This document shows positions 43,719 through 55,365 of a stretch of DNA of 64,000 bases, piece by piece (position 1 is the stretch's first letter; every line of letters starts with the position of its first letter). The position numbers and the translations under genes are program-made. The DNA is from Sipunculus nudus (taxonomy: Eukaryota > Annelida > Sipuncula > Golfingiida > Sipunculidae), in assembly GCA_026874595.1 (NCBI GenBank), contig CM049307.1, positions 43,840,362 to 43,904,361 on the forward strand, read 5' to 3'. The notes below the pieces were generated by a model that was not told where the DNA came from, did not search any database, and was given only the letters and a program-made list of their open reading frames with translations.

Positions 43719-46630
43719 CTAAATGGGCACCTGTTAAACCCGCACAAGCGGCACTTTCATATTTCGGCAACTCCCACATTCGTTTATCAAACCAAAATAT
43801 GAGACTGGTATAAATAGACTTGGTCTAATAAAAATGTTTTAAATAAGTCTGGTTTCGACGTTTTACGCATGGTTTATATACTCATGGTAACAAATATTTG
43901 TGTATTTGATCACATGCTGTGTGTGGATGTGTGCGCGTGTGGGGGTGCAGCAGACAGGCGCCTGTATTCTTTCATGCGCACATTCAGACATAGTTCTCCT
44001 TTCTATGTGCGTGCACTCGCCATGGTGATAACGGAACACGTGACCTTGTGTAGCCGCGTCTAGACTGTATCATGACAACCTAACCACGTGACTACGCTGG
44101 GGTACAATCGGTGCAAGGAAGCCAGCGAGGAGGTATATACAAGCAAAAAAGCGCGGAGCAGTGAAAAAAAAGTGTAATCTAATGGGAAATGGCGGCCTAC
44201 CTGCCTATATGTGGAGTTACCAGATGTCTGAAGCGTGGTGGTTTTTTTATGCTGTTATTATCGTTGATAATAAATCTGGTGCCCGCCACATCTTGTCTGA
44301 GGGGTATACCGGGCTTTGTATATACAAGCTGAAATGTGCGTGTGCTATTATATACGTAGCTGAACCGCACTCTGCCCCCATGTAATAACGCCGTCTGTAC
44401 AGTATAATGTTAATGAAGATATACAGGGGCCCGTCAGATACTAGCCTATATCGATTATATATTATCCTCAGTCTTCCGTGCACTATCTTATTTTATCTTT
44501 TTCTTTAATATTTGCAGAGGCTAACGAATGGTTGGAAAAACCGCGTCTATACCTTTTGCTTCCGTCAAGAGAGTATGCGTTCGTCTCCGCTCGTGTGTGT
44601 GTGTTTGTGTTTGATTACGACACAATTCACGCAATTACGATCTGAATCTCATGAAATTTTCAGGTTATTCCGGGAATGGGCCAATAAAGAATCGGTTTGA
44701 TTTTGGTGTGGATCGGGCACATGCTCCGATTGAGGAACGTCGTCAAGGAATGTTCACAAATGTAGAGTCACTTATGCATGAATGAACGTGGGAATATGGG
44801 CCGAATAAGTGGATGCAAACACAGTTTTGGGAACATTACATAGGGACACCCCCCCCCCAACACACACACACACATGGCGGAGACTTGCATTCCTCAGAAA
44901 GAAGATTTCTAGTTTTCATGTGGAATTATAAGAACTGGAAGAATAATTCATGTAAAACAAAACGAAAACTATATTATGTTTTGTAGATATGGAGTTTTAA
45001 GCGGGATCCTTTAAGAAGAGCAAGAGTAAACATGCGAAAAGAAGAAAAGAAAAACATCAAGGATGACCTTTTTCAGCGTTGTCTTAAAAGCTTTTTTTAT
45101 GAACAAACACATGCGAAATTTCAAGTGAAACCTCCTAAAGGATCAAATTACGGAAACTATAGCCGTTCTTAATTTCCTTCGTAATACAGAGAAGTGCCAT
45201 GTATAACGATCTGGAAACGTAAATTTCGTTGATGCCTCCTCATGTGCTTGAAATTAGAATAAAAACAAAAAAAAAAAACAAAAAAAAAAGGTTTTGAAAA
45301 AAACCAACACGAAGAAATAAAAAAAACTTCTATAAATGGGTTATTTCTATTTTGTTAATTCACCTAGTCATTTGTCCTCTATACATACAATATTATAAAA
45401 AAAAAGTACGATACATGCCTTTGCGTGTGTTTTTAAGTAAGGCGACATAGCTGTAGACTATAGTGAAACTGTTTCATAAATGGACAACTCCGGATGGCCC
45501 CCCGCGAAGTGCGGTATAAGCAGGTATATTCAGAAGAACCTTGGTGACGTTACCGATTACAGAGGGAGAGAGACGGGCAGGCGGACTAGTAATTAGAACA
45601 GCAAAATAACATGCAAATATATGAAGAAAAAAATAAATAACGAGGGTTAGTGTGAGGGTGAGCTGACAAAATCTGTTCATTTCGCCGGATCATGGCAACA
45701 CAAATTTGTGTAAGAACCCTTATAAGAACTCGCTGTCGTTTGTGCTTCAATTTCAAACGGCGGACACCTTACGTGAACTATGTGTGTTCAGTGTCAGAGG
45801 TAAGCTTGGAGAAGCTCAATAAGTTTAGTATTGGTCTGTTACGGGGTCCTTGAAAACCCCCCGCTGTGCTCTGGGGTGTACATCCTCCATGTAAAGATCC
45901 CGGGTTAGGTCAGCATGTATGTACGCCGCCACCTCTGTGATTGATGTTTCCGGCAAATCAAAGACGATCTTGCTTGTCCTAGACGTGGGGCTGTTTCGTG
46001 TGCAAAAGTAACACCTAATACCCGCTTCACCGACGCAAACGTGTCCCTCTTATTGTCATATCGTGAAAGGTGCTTCAAGTTTAATATCGAGATATATATA
46101 AATATCAAATTAATAAAACTTAACCGCGCCCACATCCACACGTACACCAAATATCATACAAAAGTTAATGCTCATGTAATGCAAACATCAAGGCCATATA
46201 TTGTGCATATATGTGCATGCATGATATCTTCATATCTCTGGGGCATGGTTTAAAATCTCGAGTGGAAAGAATACAGAATTGAAAGCCAAAGCAATTTTTG
46301 CTCCAAGATATTTCAACGCTTCAAGCCATCCTGAAAGGTGTACGATTCTATTAGATAAAGAGCTAATGTTTAAGGGTTTTTTATGTCACATCGCCCAATC
46401 CATGTGATAATACTCAGGCAGCTTATGTTGTAGTTTCCCAAAGATTCTTTAAACGATGGTGGTGTTTACCATGCATGCATATTTTTCATCAGCTAAAGTC
46501 TATTCATACATGTGTTCACATCCTGCATGTATATTTGCATATTATAGCTGGAGAATATAGAGATGGTGCTACCACACCATTAGCAGCGTCTATATACTAG
46601 TATATCCTTTTCATTAAAATTATATTTGAC
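43719..46630. other. Intergenic, nothing recognised
   Basis: Mostly unique sequence with a few A-rich patches (near 45258-45325). A moderately GC-rich stretch at 43900-44110 has CG-containing sites (CACGTGAC twice, near 44037 and 44083) but no coding signal. Confidence 0.45.
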
Positions 46631-46915
46631 ATTATATATATATATATATACTAATCTATATATACCTTTATATAATGTGTACCGCAATTAATGTATCGAT
46701 AGGTATATATATTGTAAACTTTAACACTATATATATATAATTGTGCTAATTGTGATCGATATATATGTAGTATATTCTGAGTTTGAATCTCTATTGGTCT
46801 ATCTTCAGTATATGAATGAAGCAAACGAAAGGCAGAATATGCATCATTATGTTTAACCTTTGATAAGCCATATTTATTGGTAAAGTGATATATGAGTAGG
46901 CCTAAACATATACGC

Positions 46916-46951
<36 letters not shown>

Positions 46952-47269
46952 TCTCAATGACATCAGTGGATTAATCTCGTTAAGTCAAACACCGACTTAA
47001 AACACTTTGCGTCCTATATAAATGCAGAATTTTATTGATCTGAAACAGTATTCAGGAAAAAGGATGCCTCAAGTATATCGATTATATACTCAAGTATATA
47101 TGAATAATGAGTTATATTATATATATAATGAAGTTAAACGGAGAACGCAAAATCCACACTTTATATATACTATATAGGATGCACACTTTATATGTATATA
47201 GAACTTCAAAATATAAGTTACACTATAGCTGATCTACACTGCATGCATGGCTCCTTATCAAGCATGCAG

Positions 47270-47339
<70 letters not shown>

Positions 47340-47340
47340 A
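46631..47340. repeat. Region dense in (TA)n tracts
   Basis: Short TA tracts near 46638-46650, 46918-46949 and 47110-47130 and a long one at 47273-47333, separated by AT-rich sequence. Confidence 0.85.
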
Positions 47341-47811
47341 TATATACTAGATGTAATAAGATACCAGGCCGCGAAGGTATATATATAAGAAATTCAGGGG
47401 ACAGTATTTGCGTCGGGATCTTTCTATATATGTATATATATGCGGAGTGTATATATAATCAAGAACAACTATAAAACACAACATTTTTGCACGTCCTAAT
47501 ATATATTTATTCAAATGAGCCTACGATATGCGAATCATATCTATATAGTTTCAATATACTGCATGCGTTTAACTGTATAATGTACCATGTATATATAGAC
47601 AGACGCGTGTTTCAAACCGGATTTATGCTCTCTCTCACACACACACACACCCTCACACACGAGTGTTTAATCGAAGACATCTATAAAACACAACTTTATA
47701 TGACGTCTTAATACAATATTTATTCAGATAAGTCTATATACAATCTGTGAATCGTATCTAGTTCCAATAATCAGTTATGTAGACAGAATCGTCTTTCAAT
47801 TAATTAATCCT
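47341..47811. other. Intergenic with a diverged local duplication
   Basis: ATCTATAAAACACAACTTTATATGAC near 47680 echoes AACTATAAAACACAACATTT near 47466. Each is followed by a CGTC-TAAT phrase, by ATATTTATTCA and by TCTATATA-type sequence, so a segment of about 200 bp was probably duplicated. No gene. Confidence 0.45.
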
Positions 47812-47814
47812 CTC

Positions 47815-47861
<47 letters not shown>

Positions 47862-47907
47862 ATTTTGTCTTAAATACTGCTTCAAACACCTACCATATAT
47901 CGAAAAG

Positions 47908-47961
<54 letters not shown>
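47812..47961. repeat. (CT)n and (TA)n microsatellites
   Basis: CT with one C insertion to about 47858, then unique sequence, then TA from about 47911 to 47961. Confidence 0.9.
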
Positions 47962-47964
<3 letters not shown>

Positions 47965-48390
47965 TCATACACATGCGGTCCTTTATGGCATTTGTTCTAT
48001 TTCCAGGAAGAGTAAACCGAAACGACAGCTAAGCTGCTGTTATACGGCAAGATGGTTCAGGACAGGTGGCCCCTGGCCCACCTATAATAATAGGCATTTT
48101 TGCAGATGTGTTTCCCGTCAGAAACGCTGAAGTTAATGGCCAGTTGGTGCATGGCTGTCTACAAGCATATACATGCTGCTTGATTACAAAGTGAAAGTAA
48201 AACTGTTCTGTGTGCATCAGCAGAAAATTATATGTGACGCAACCTTATTTATGAAGCGGGCATGCATGGACACCTTGCATGAAAGGAATTTCAAGAGACT
48301 GTTTATATTAATCCGCGTCATGAGTTTTTATATATACGTGCAGGTGATGCTTGGTGGAAAGTCATATACTTTAGTATGCATGGTTTATTT
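47962..48390. other. Intergenic, nothing recognised
   Basis: Unique sequence with moderate GC near 48050-48170 and no recognisable gene. Confidence 0.5.
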
Positions 48391-48844
<454 letters not shown>

Positions 48845-48940
48845 CCCCCTTGATTGTATACCCGGGTATAATCTGGCCTACATGCACATATATGCAAACT
48901 ATACCCAATTAAGGTATAAAATGGGCTTGGCCAGAATTCA
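48845..48940. mobile_element. Fragment of the TATACCCGGGTATA family
   Basis: GTATACCCGGGTATAATCTGG and GGTATAAAATGGGCTTGGCC are close to units of the element at 15144-16245. Only about 95 bp remain, so it is a short or truncated member. Confidence 0.6.
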
Positions 48941-49017
48941 TTTAGTTTCCTGAAACGTATTAATTTACTTCTAAAACGGACCCCGGAATGACGAGACCAT
49001 TGTTTTACCAGGTTTCA

Positions 49018-49019
<2 letters not shown>

Positions 49020-49108
<89 letters not shown>

Positions 49109-49118
49109 CGCGCGCGCG
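49020..49118. repeat. (TA)n-(TG)n-(CG)n alternating purine-pyrimidine tract
   Basis: About 44 bp of TA passes without a break into about 35 bp of TG and then about 18 bp of CG. The whole alternates pyrimidine and purine, and the TG/CG part is classic Z-DNA-prone sequence. Confidence 0.95.
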
Positions 49119-49324
49119 TAGGTTTTTTAAAGAAGATATTTCTTAGAATTATTAAAGTATTAATTACATTTTTAAATCTAGCTTATATTGTACATGCATT
49201 AAGACGATATTCTGAAAAATATGTTTTTCATGCTAAATATAATACAGAGCGTTTCTTGTTTAAAATAAAAATCAATCAGATCAACGGATTTTTAAGATAT
49301 GAGAGAGAGAGAAGATTCAGAAGA

Positions 49325-49419
49325 GAATGAATGAATGAATGAATGAATGAATGAATGAATGAATGAATGAATGAATGAATGAATGAATGAATGAATGAAT
49401 GAATGAATGAATGAATGAA
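49325..49419. repeat. (GAAT)n tetranucleotide repeat
   Basis: About 23 uninterrupted copies. Confidence 0.97.
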
Positions 49420-49517
49420 AGTAAGTCACGCAGATTTGTGGATGGCTGGAAGGACGGACGTACGGACGGATGGATGGATAGAAAAAGAGATGATTGAACA
49501 GAAGTGTATCTGAGTTT

Positions 49518-49518
<1 letters not shown>

Positions 49519-49586
<68 letters not shown>
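49519..49586. repeat. (CA)n-(TA)n microsatellite
   Basis: About 26 bp of CA followed by about 42 bp of TA. Confidence 0.95.
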
Positions 49587-49587
<1 letters not shown>

Positions 49588-50374
49588 GAGTGTAAAAGTC
49601 ATAGCGAGAGAGATATATATGAATGTCAGAGTCCTTGTTTATGACACAATTTTATGACAGTCTCATACAGAGCAAGGACACGTTATATGAACCATGCAGT
49701 ATTTATAGTAATAAGTAGATAAATAATACCAATTTAATTGAAGTTTCTTTAAGAGTCTTATACTTGCATTGCATGTCTGGAAGCAAGGTTGAAAAAAAAT
49801 ATCCGCTAATAGCGCATGATCTCAACTTGCTGCCGTTTCTAGTAATACCTTTGCGATATAAAAAGAAGTTTATTTAAAGGATATCTTGAAATAATTTCCC
49901 CATCTCCTTAAAATATGATGACAAATTAAGTTGACAGATGTTCATAAAGGGTATTTCTGATTTCTCCTAAACGAGTGGCCTATCATCAGATTACTTATCA
50001 CTGTGTTGACTCAAACGGCTTAGCTTGATCAAGTGGGGTAATGCCCGGCTTCATTTCCTGGCCGGGTTGGCCTCGAGTCGGTTTGCTAAACGTAAGAGTC
50101 ATTACGGAAGAGACGGAATATGAGGGGGCAAACCTAGCCAGATGGGTTTGTTTCTACTGACAATAAAACTGGAAGATACGGAGAATAGCCGGAGTCACTG
50201 GCAGAATACTAACATTGATTAATGAGAAGACAGTAAAATGACTGCAATGTTAGGAGAGTAAACTCGTTCTGCGAGTAAAGCCGCGCTCAGCGCCGGTAAT
50301 ACCAGCGCGACCAAGCAGGTCACGTTCTACAAGCGCTGAAGTCGACAGAACGCCTCCAGCCCCATCCGGGGCGA
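49587..50374. other. Neurogenin upstream region
   Basis: Unique sequence that becomes GC- and CpG-richer towards 50280-50374, where the proximal promoter begins. No gene. It probably contains proximal regulatory DNA, as inferred from position. Confidence 0.4.
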
Positions 50375-50513
50375 CCAATGTCGCTGAGTGGTGCCAAATG
50401 CTCGCTGGTCGTATGCAAATGAGGCGAATTGCGGCGGTGGGTGTGGCTTACACCCTACGGGAGGGAATTGTCACCAAGGGGATATAAGCGTGACGCGTGT
50501 CGTGCGCCAACCA
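50375..50513 (+). promoter_or_regulatory. Proximal promoter of neurogenin
   Basis: In order: CCAAT at 50375-50379, POU octamer ATGCAAAT at 50413-50420, a GC/CACC-type GGTGGGTGTGG at 50436-50446, TATAAG at 50483-50488, and an initiator-like CCATTC with its A at 50513. The TATA start lies exactly 30 bp before that A, the textbook distance. The region is CpG-rich. A consensus splice donor follows about 210 bp later, so a TATA promoter feeding a short first exon is a coherent model. No transcript evidence is available here. Confidence 0.6.
50494..50499 (-). promoter_or_regulatory. Hairy/Hes class-C motif 1
   Basis: CGCGTG on the plus strand reads CACGCG on the minus strand. It lies between the TATA motif and the predicted start of transcription. 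Confidence 0.35.
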
Positions 50514-50517
50514 TTCG

Positions 50518-50616
50518 ATGCACGCGACCAAGCGCGCCGTGGAAAGTACTCGGGGAGACCCAACTATTAAGCCCGTCTTTCCGCTACCACTTGGCATTAC
50601 GGAAGTATCATCCTGA
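50518..50616 (+). CDS. Upstream ORF in the 5' leader (32 codons)
   Basis: The only ATG in the predicted leader opens a 32-codon frame ending in TGA, wholly inside exon 1. It lies about 5 nt from the predicted cap site, so ribosomes may skip it. If translated it would dampen neurogenin translation. The peptide matches nothing known to me. Confidence 0.2.
   Translation: MHATKRAVESTRGDPTIKPVFPLPLGITEVSS
50521..50526 (+). promoter_or_regulatory. Hairy/Hes class-C motif 2
   Basis: CACGCG within TGCACGCGAC. This matches nine of ten positions of GGCACGCGAC, the site through which Drosophila Hairy represses achaete. It overlaps the start of exon 1. Confidence 0.45.
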
Positions 50617-50725
50617 CTGTGCACATCTCGCGACATCCACTGCGGTACACCATAAGTGAACGGTCAACCTACCTGACACCCGGGAGTGCTTACTTAACAG
50701 CCAGCCAAGTTCCTTCTCAATTAAG

Positions 50726-51235
50726 GTAAGTGTCATTCTACCTATCTTGCATTGCCTAATCTGCGATAATCATCTCACATATGAAAACAAAATCAAAATA
50801 GTAATTACAATACTTTTTTAGGGAAAGACAACTTTTATAGGGAACTTTCTGTTTTGGCTTCATTAGGCTTGAAAGTGTTTGGTTTCGGGTAATGTCCGTT
50901 GCTTAAAAGCCATTGTGTGGTTCATCAGATAGTTTTTCAAGGACTGACAATTGAATAAGAGAGTGCCCCCCCCCCGCCAAACGTTAAATAGGATGCCTCA
51001 CTCGCATTTTTTTTTTGTCAACTGTCATGTTTGTCAATAGCACTGCAGTGATGTATGCGCGTGGACCCACTCTGGCGACCGTACGTCCTTTTGTCAGGGC
51101 ACGCGTAATCTTTCACTGTTCATGTTTTCTTATTCAGAGCTTGGCTTCATTTCGCTATAGCTTGCTATATTAATGGCTCTCTGGCATAATAGGGAGTTTC
51201 GCTGAATTCTCAACTTTCACTCTTTATGGTTGCAG
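50726..51235 (+). other. Predicted intron 1 of neurogenin
   Basis: GTAAGT at the 5' end. The 3' end has a pyrimidine-rich stretch (CTTTCACTCTTTATGGTTGCAG), with the AG at 51234-51235. Length 510 bp. It carries a third CACGCG motif and T- and C-runs. Confidence 0.6.
51100..51105 (+). promoter_or_regulatory. Hairy/Hes class-C motif 3
   Basis: CACGCG within GGGCACGCGTAA in the predicted intron. Confidence 0.35.
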
Positions 51236-51286
51236 GGCTGCCCTTGAATACTGCACAGCTCGAGCAGGTGCCTGTTCGTAAGGAGC

Positions 51287-52195
51287 ATGATGATGGGTGA
51301 GACTTGTACCACTTCCGACCCACTGTCTCCAGCAGTCAGCCACTCCAGCCTCACGGGGTCCGTAAACTGCGTCGAGATGAACGACTTGGATGATCTGTCA
51401 GATTTCGACGACCGCTGCTCTAGCATACAGAGTGAGTTGGAGACTATCAATTCAGACACTTTGGACGGTTTCATCAAACAAGAAACCGCCGTCAGTGACG
51501 CTAATGGCAACTGTCAGTCTAACAAATCTCGTTCTCGCCGCCTTCGTGATGATAACGAGAACTCAGGGGGTGGCCAGAAGAAGAAAAGATACAGCAAATC
51601 ACGTGCTCGTGTCAGAAGTCCGGGCGTGCTGAAACAGCTCAAGAAGCATCGCAGGGTCAAGGCCAATGACCGAGAGAGGAACAGAATGCACAACCTTAAC
51701 TCTGCCTTGGACACTTTACGTGCGGTGCTTCCTGCAGTCTCAGATGACAACAAACTGACCAAAATCGAAACCCTCCGCTTTGCACATAACTATATCTGGG
51801 CGCTATCGGAAACCCTGAAAATGTACGACAAAGGTGAGAAGGGCGGGACCACATGGACCGCCGCCCAACAAGCGCGGTTAATACAAGAAAGCGTGAACAA
51901 GGACAGTGATAACATGTCTGTTAACATGAACTTAAATATGTGCGTGAGCTCTGTTCCTGCGATGGCGCTGTCGCAAACTGCCACAGAACAAAGTTTTCCC
52001 TCACCTAACGAGCCCCGACTGCTCACGGACAATGCTTTCCACGCTGGGTTCAGGCCCATTCCGTCCTCTCCTCCCTGTGGAGCGCCTTGTTCCAACTACC
52101 CGTCATGGAGAGGTTTCAGTCAAGACGTTACAGCTAGAAATGTGATTGACTTTATGACGCCGCTTAACAGATATAACGTACATGAGACCTCGTGA
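51287..52195 (+). CDS. ngn: Neurogenin-type bHLH transcription factor
   Basis: A 302-residue nuclear proneural factor expected to pair with an E-protein (Daughterless/TCF family) and bind CANNTG E-boxes, driving neural precursor fate. The bHLH lies at about residues 120-180 (DNA 51644-51826): basic region [17 protein letters not shown] (122-138), helix 1 to about 148, short loop, helix 2 [21 protein letters not shown] (157-177). Glu130 is the E-box contact residue of the family. AND and HNLN, where NeuroD has ANA and HGLN, favour neurogenin. Before it come an acidic stretch (31-42) and a Lys/Arg-rich nuclear signal (98-110). Position 63-66 is IKQE, a SUMO consensus. Ser/Thr-Pro sites are at 14, 111, 239, 261 and 291. 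The ends outside bHLH match nothing I recognise. The start is the first of three ATGs, has A at -3, and an in-frame TGA lies at 51245-51247. The coding region is a single exon, usual for neurogenin. Confidence 0.96.
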   Translation: MMMGETCTTSDPLSPAVSHSSLTGSVNCVEMNDLDDLSDFDDRCSSIQSELETINSDTLDGFIKQETAVSDANGNCQSNKSRSRRLRDDNENSGGGQKKKRYSKSRARVRSPGVLKQLKKHRRVKANDRERNRMHNLNSALDTLRAVLPAVSDDNKLTKIETLRFAHNYIWALSETLKMYDKGEKGGTTWTAAQQARLIQESVNKDSDNMSVNMNLNMCVSSVPAMALSQTATEQSFPSPNEPRLLTDNAFHAGFRPIPSSPPCGAPCSNYPSWRGFSQDVTARNVIDFMTPLNRYNVHETS

Positions 52196-52683
52196 CCGCG
52201 TGCGTATCTATCTATCTACAATATTACATAGACTTTTTAATCCTAATAAGCTCATCGCATGCATTCCCTGGGGGAAGTTACCGGTGTATCCCAAAGACTG
52301 TGTCTTCCAGAGTGTCGTGAAAGAGACTGGTTGGTGAACATTATATAACGTATTACACAGCTCCATTGTACATAGATATTTAAAATATTTTATTTTTCTA
52401 TTTATTTCATGCAAGATCATGGGTAATCAATCGAATATGAATGACTATGCAAATATTACCTACATTTTGTCAAGCGACTGTTAATTCTACAAATTTGAAA
52501 TATGCAGAAGAAGTACATTCCATATTATTTACAATTTGATGTCATATTGTGCCTTAAATCTGAATTTGTTTGTATAAGCTATGTGAAAATGTACCACAGG
52601 GCTAAAGGGAACAAATTGATCAAAAGAGTAATTTATGCAAACTATTTAAAAGTCAGGTTTTGTAATTTAATATATATCTATAA

Positions 52684-52727
<44 letters not shown>
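52684..52727. repeat. (CA)n-(TA)n microsatellite
   Basis: About 20 bp of CA and 23 bp of TA within the predicted 3' UTR. Confidence 0.95.
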
Positions 52728-53211
52728 GACCTATTGTGATGGCCATGACGACCGTGTGAAATCAAATGTCACACGGGCCGTCAGACTTGCTTCGTCACGC
52801 TGTAATTTGTTACCATCACATGTTGTTATTCACGCTGTAACTGGCAGCCATATACGTTACATACAAAGCATCTTCACATTCACAATACCACACACATAAA
52901 CTATACATAATACCACCTGCGTGCCTTCATATGCCGGTACAGTCGTCGCGGCAACCGAACTTACACTGTATGTATGGGAAAGAAAGTGTACTTGCATATT
53001 TATTTATTTTTGTCATGCATGATGAATATATGCATATCATTAGACATTTCATTGAGTCCTGTTTCACATATATGAAGAATGTTTGTTATTGAAATATAAT
53101 TATTTGAATATTAAATTTTTCTCCCGCAATACCCGGGATAAAATTGAAATATGTGTTACTTGTTTTTGCATGACGGTATATACAAGAACAGATCCCAAAT
53201 CCACCTGTCCA

Positions 53212-53217
53212 AATAAA
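53212..53217 (+). terminator. Candidate poly(A) signal 1
   Basis: AATAAA about 1 kb after the stop codon. The downstream sequence is only weakly GT-rich. Confidence 0.3.
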
Positions 53218-53689
53218 CATATATCCATAATTCTTGGCCTTATTCTGCCCAGGTGTGATTTAAATATGTTAACTGCATTTTATCCGATTTTTTAATTTAT
53301 ATAGTAGCCAAAGAACGAGGACAATTTAACGATCCTGTCCATAGTTGCACATATCGTATCGGTTCTGGACATGTCAATATTTATACATTGGCCCAATTGT
53401 TAAACTTTTGTACCTTATTGGTCATTCAGAAATAGTCGCAAACGGTGAATTCTATGTGAACAAATGTGCACAAAATGTCCTTACATATATATAAAGTGCT
53501 TGAATAATTACCATCAATGGTCACTACATGTTGTTCATTGTAAAAAAAAAACACTGAACCTCCTCCAGTATATACAGAACAAGATCCAAATGTCTGAAAA
53601 ATATTGTGTGCATACCAATTCCATTGGTAAATCTGAAAGTGTTACATGTAAAAATGTCAAGAAAGTCCAAAGTCTCTATCCTTACAAGT

Positions 53690-53691
<2 letters not shown>
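53218..53691. other. Intergenic or distal 3' UTR
   Basis: AT-rich unique sequence. No gene recognised. Confidence 0.4.

Positions 53692-53778
<87 letters not shown>
53692..53778. repeat. (TA)n microsatellite
   Basis: Nearly 90 bp of TA with one CA interruption, overlapped by artefactual Tyr/Ile frames. Confidence 0.95.
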
Positions 53779-53811
53779 GCATGTGTGTGTGCATGTATAT
53801 ATGTATGGCTG

Positions 53812-53817
53812 AATAAA
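53812..53817 (+). terminator. Candidate poly(A) signal 2
   Basis: AATAAA followed at once by a GT-rich stretch (GTGTGTTTGTGTGCGTG), the usual downstream element. As a signal it is better than candidate 1 but would give a 1.6-kb 3' UTR. Confidence 0.35.
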
Positions 53818-54019
53818 GGTGTGTGAATGTGTGTTTGTGTGCGTGATTTGTTGATACAACTCTTGTTAATTACAATTTACAACAACCAATGCCCGACAAA
53901 AACAGTTTTGACTCGACATTGGTAATTTTATTTACCCTTAGTGAAAACGGTATGACATTAATCCGGGTTATTGTTGAATATGACTGAGTGGGGTGTCACG
54001 AAACAGAACCGGAGGGAGG
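53818..54019. other. Intergenic, nothing recognised
   Basis: Short unique gap. Confidence 0.5.
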
Positions 54020-54235
54020 GCGGTATGATTGCTCATTCAGTTTTGCATTAGGTGGAGATTACGACGGTTTACACTGGCCACGTGCTGCGCGTGCGCACGC
54101 CACGCGCTCTGCATTAATCAACAAACTTCGCATCTACTCGTCATAAAGTTCATCTTTGTTGGTACATCGTGGACAACATGTCACGCCCAAGAGGCGCTCA
54201 GAGATTTCCGGCTCTGCTAATAATAAGACACTCAG
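54020..54235. promoter_or_regulatory. GC-rich patch with an NRF1-type palindrome
   Basis: TGCGCGTGCGCA at 54086-54097 reads TGCGCACGCGCA on the minus strand, an exact match to the NRF1 consensus YGCGCAYGCGCR. A CACGTG lies just before and CACGCG just after. NRF1 sites usually mark promoters, but no adjacent gene start is recognisable. It could be a distal element. Confidence 0.3.
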
Positions 54236-55047
54236 CCTCAAGAGCTGCCTCGAAGGAGCACCAATTCCATGTCTGTTGGTTGTATCACTCTGTATTATTT
54301 ATGTAAACGGTAAATCACCTTTCATCCCGCTTCCAGAAACTTAACATGCATAGCTCTAAGAAAGGTCTTAAGTGTAATTGTTCAATTTGAATTCACTGGG
54401 TGCCGTGTTTCTGATTGAGATCTCACTGGGGTATTGTATAGCTCTCAGTAAGAATGCCAGTATCGTTGTAAGGATATATTGTGTGGTGTACTGTTACATG
54501 GGTATTAGTGTCATCACCTGAGCTAAGAACACATTCACTCTCATTGACAAATCGGCAGGTCTGCCATGGGTTATTGATAACTATTAACTACTATGCAGTA
54601 CAAATACCTTGAAAACGACGGGTGGTATTTTAAGCAATAGACTTAATACAAATAGTATACATGAAATGCAAATGTGATTTTTACTCTTAGTCGTCGTGAC
54701 ATGGCATGTGCATGATTCAGTATATATATACATCACTAACTATTTTAATACTTTTATTTGAAATACAGCAAAAAAATGTTTTTCATGACAAATTCATCAG
54801 GTAAATAGGTTTTATCAATATATAGGTCAGTCGGTGCATGCTCTATAATGACGGTTTCAGTGCCCATGCATGTATGTATATATAAAAATACAAGCCAAAT
54901 TTTATTCATCAGTGTACCATGTTTTTACATAAAATAAATAAACATTAGACTCAAAGTAAATAGCTGTTAATCAAAGTTACTGTAAAAATATATTATCAAA
55001 ACTTACAGACATAAAATCTGTATACTCTATATTTTATGACTCCGGTG

Positions 55048-55048
<1 letters not shown>
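54236..55048. other. Intergenic, nothing recognised
   Basis: AT-rich unique sequence. Confidence 0.5.

Positions 55049-55107
<59 letters not shown>
55049..55107. repeat. (TA)n microsatellite
   Basis: About 58 bp of TA. Confidence 0.95.
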
Positions 55108-55109
<2 letters not shown>

Positions 55110-55313
55110 TGGAATATGCATGCCTGTGGACGATCGTGTTAACGTTTAGTCTTTCATGTAAAACGGGCACGTCAAAGTTCCTTTACGCGGGCACACATTT
55201 ATTTAATGTTAAACTGCTTATGCGTCGAACACTGCCGGAATATGTATAATATATTACAACGAAACATACGAACTAATGCATTTTATGTTGCAAGCTGTGC
55301 ATATACTTTTGTA

Positions 55314-55317
<4 letters not shown>

Positions 55318-55362
<45 letters not shown>
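55318..55362. repeat. (TA)n microsatellite
   Basis: About 44 bp of TA directly before segment A of the local duplication. Confidence 0.95.

Positions 55363-55365
<3 letters not shown>

Larger units (their letters stand above)
50513..50725 (+). other. Predicted non-coding exon 1 of neurogenin
   Basis: Starts at the initiator-like A and ends at ATTAAG, directly followed by the perfect donor GTAAGT. It has one upstream ATG and no coding link to exon 2. A non-coding first exon before a single coding exon is a common arrangement in this bHLH group. Confidence 0.5.
52196..53217 (+). other. Predicted 3' UTR of neurogenin
   Basis: AT-rich after the stop, with ATTTA-type elements near 52398-52406 (CTATTTATTTC), as often found in short-lived regulatory mRNAs. 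A CA/TA microsatellite lies at 52684-52727. The end is uncertain because two poly(A) signals are possible. Confidence 0.4.

Noticed and set aside
49292-49543. Ser-Phe-Ile-His repeat protein
   Set aside because: Translation of the (GAAT)n tetranucleotide repeat and the adjacent (CA)n tract.
51390-52095. Other open frames overlapping the neurogenin exon on both strands
   Set aside because: Shadows of the real coding frame, which alone carries the conserved bHLH domain.
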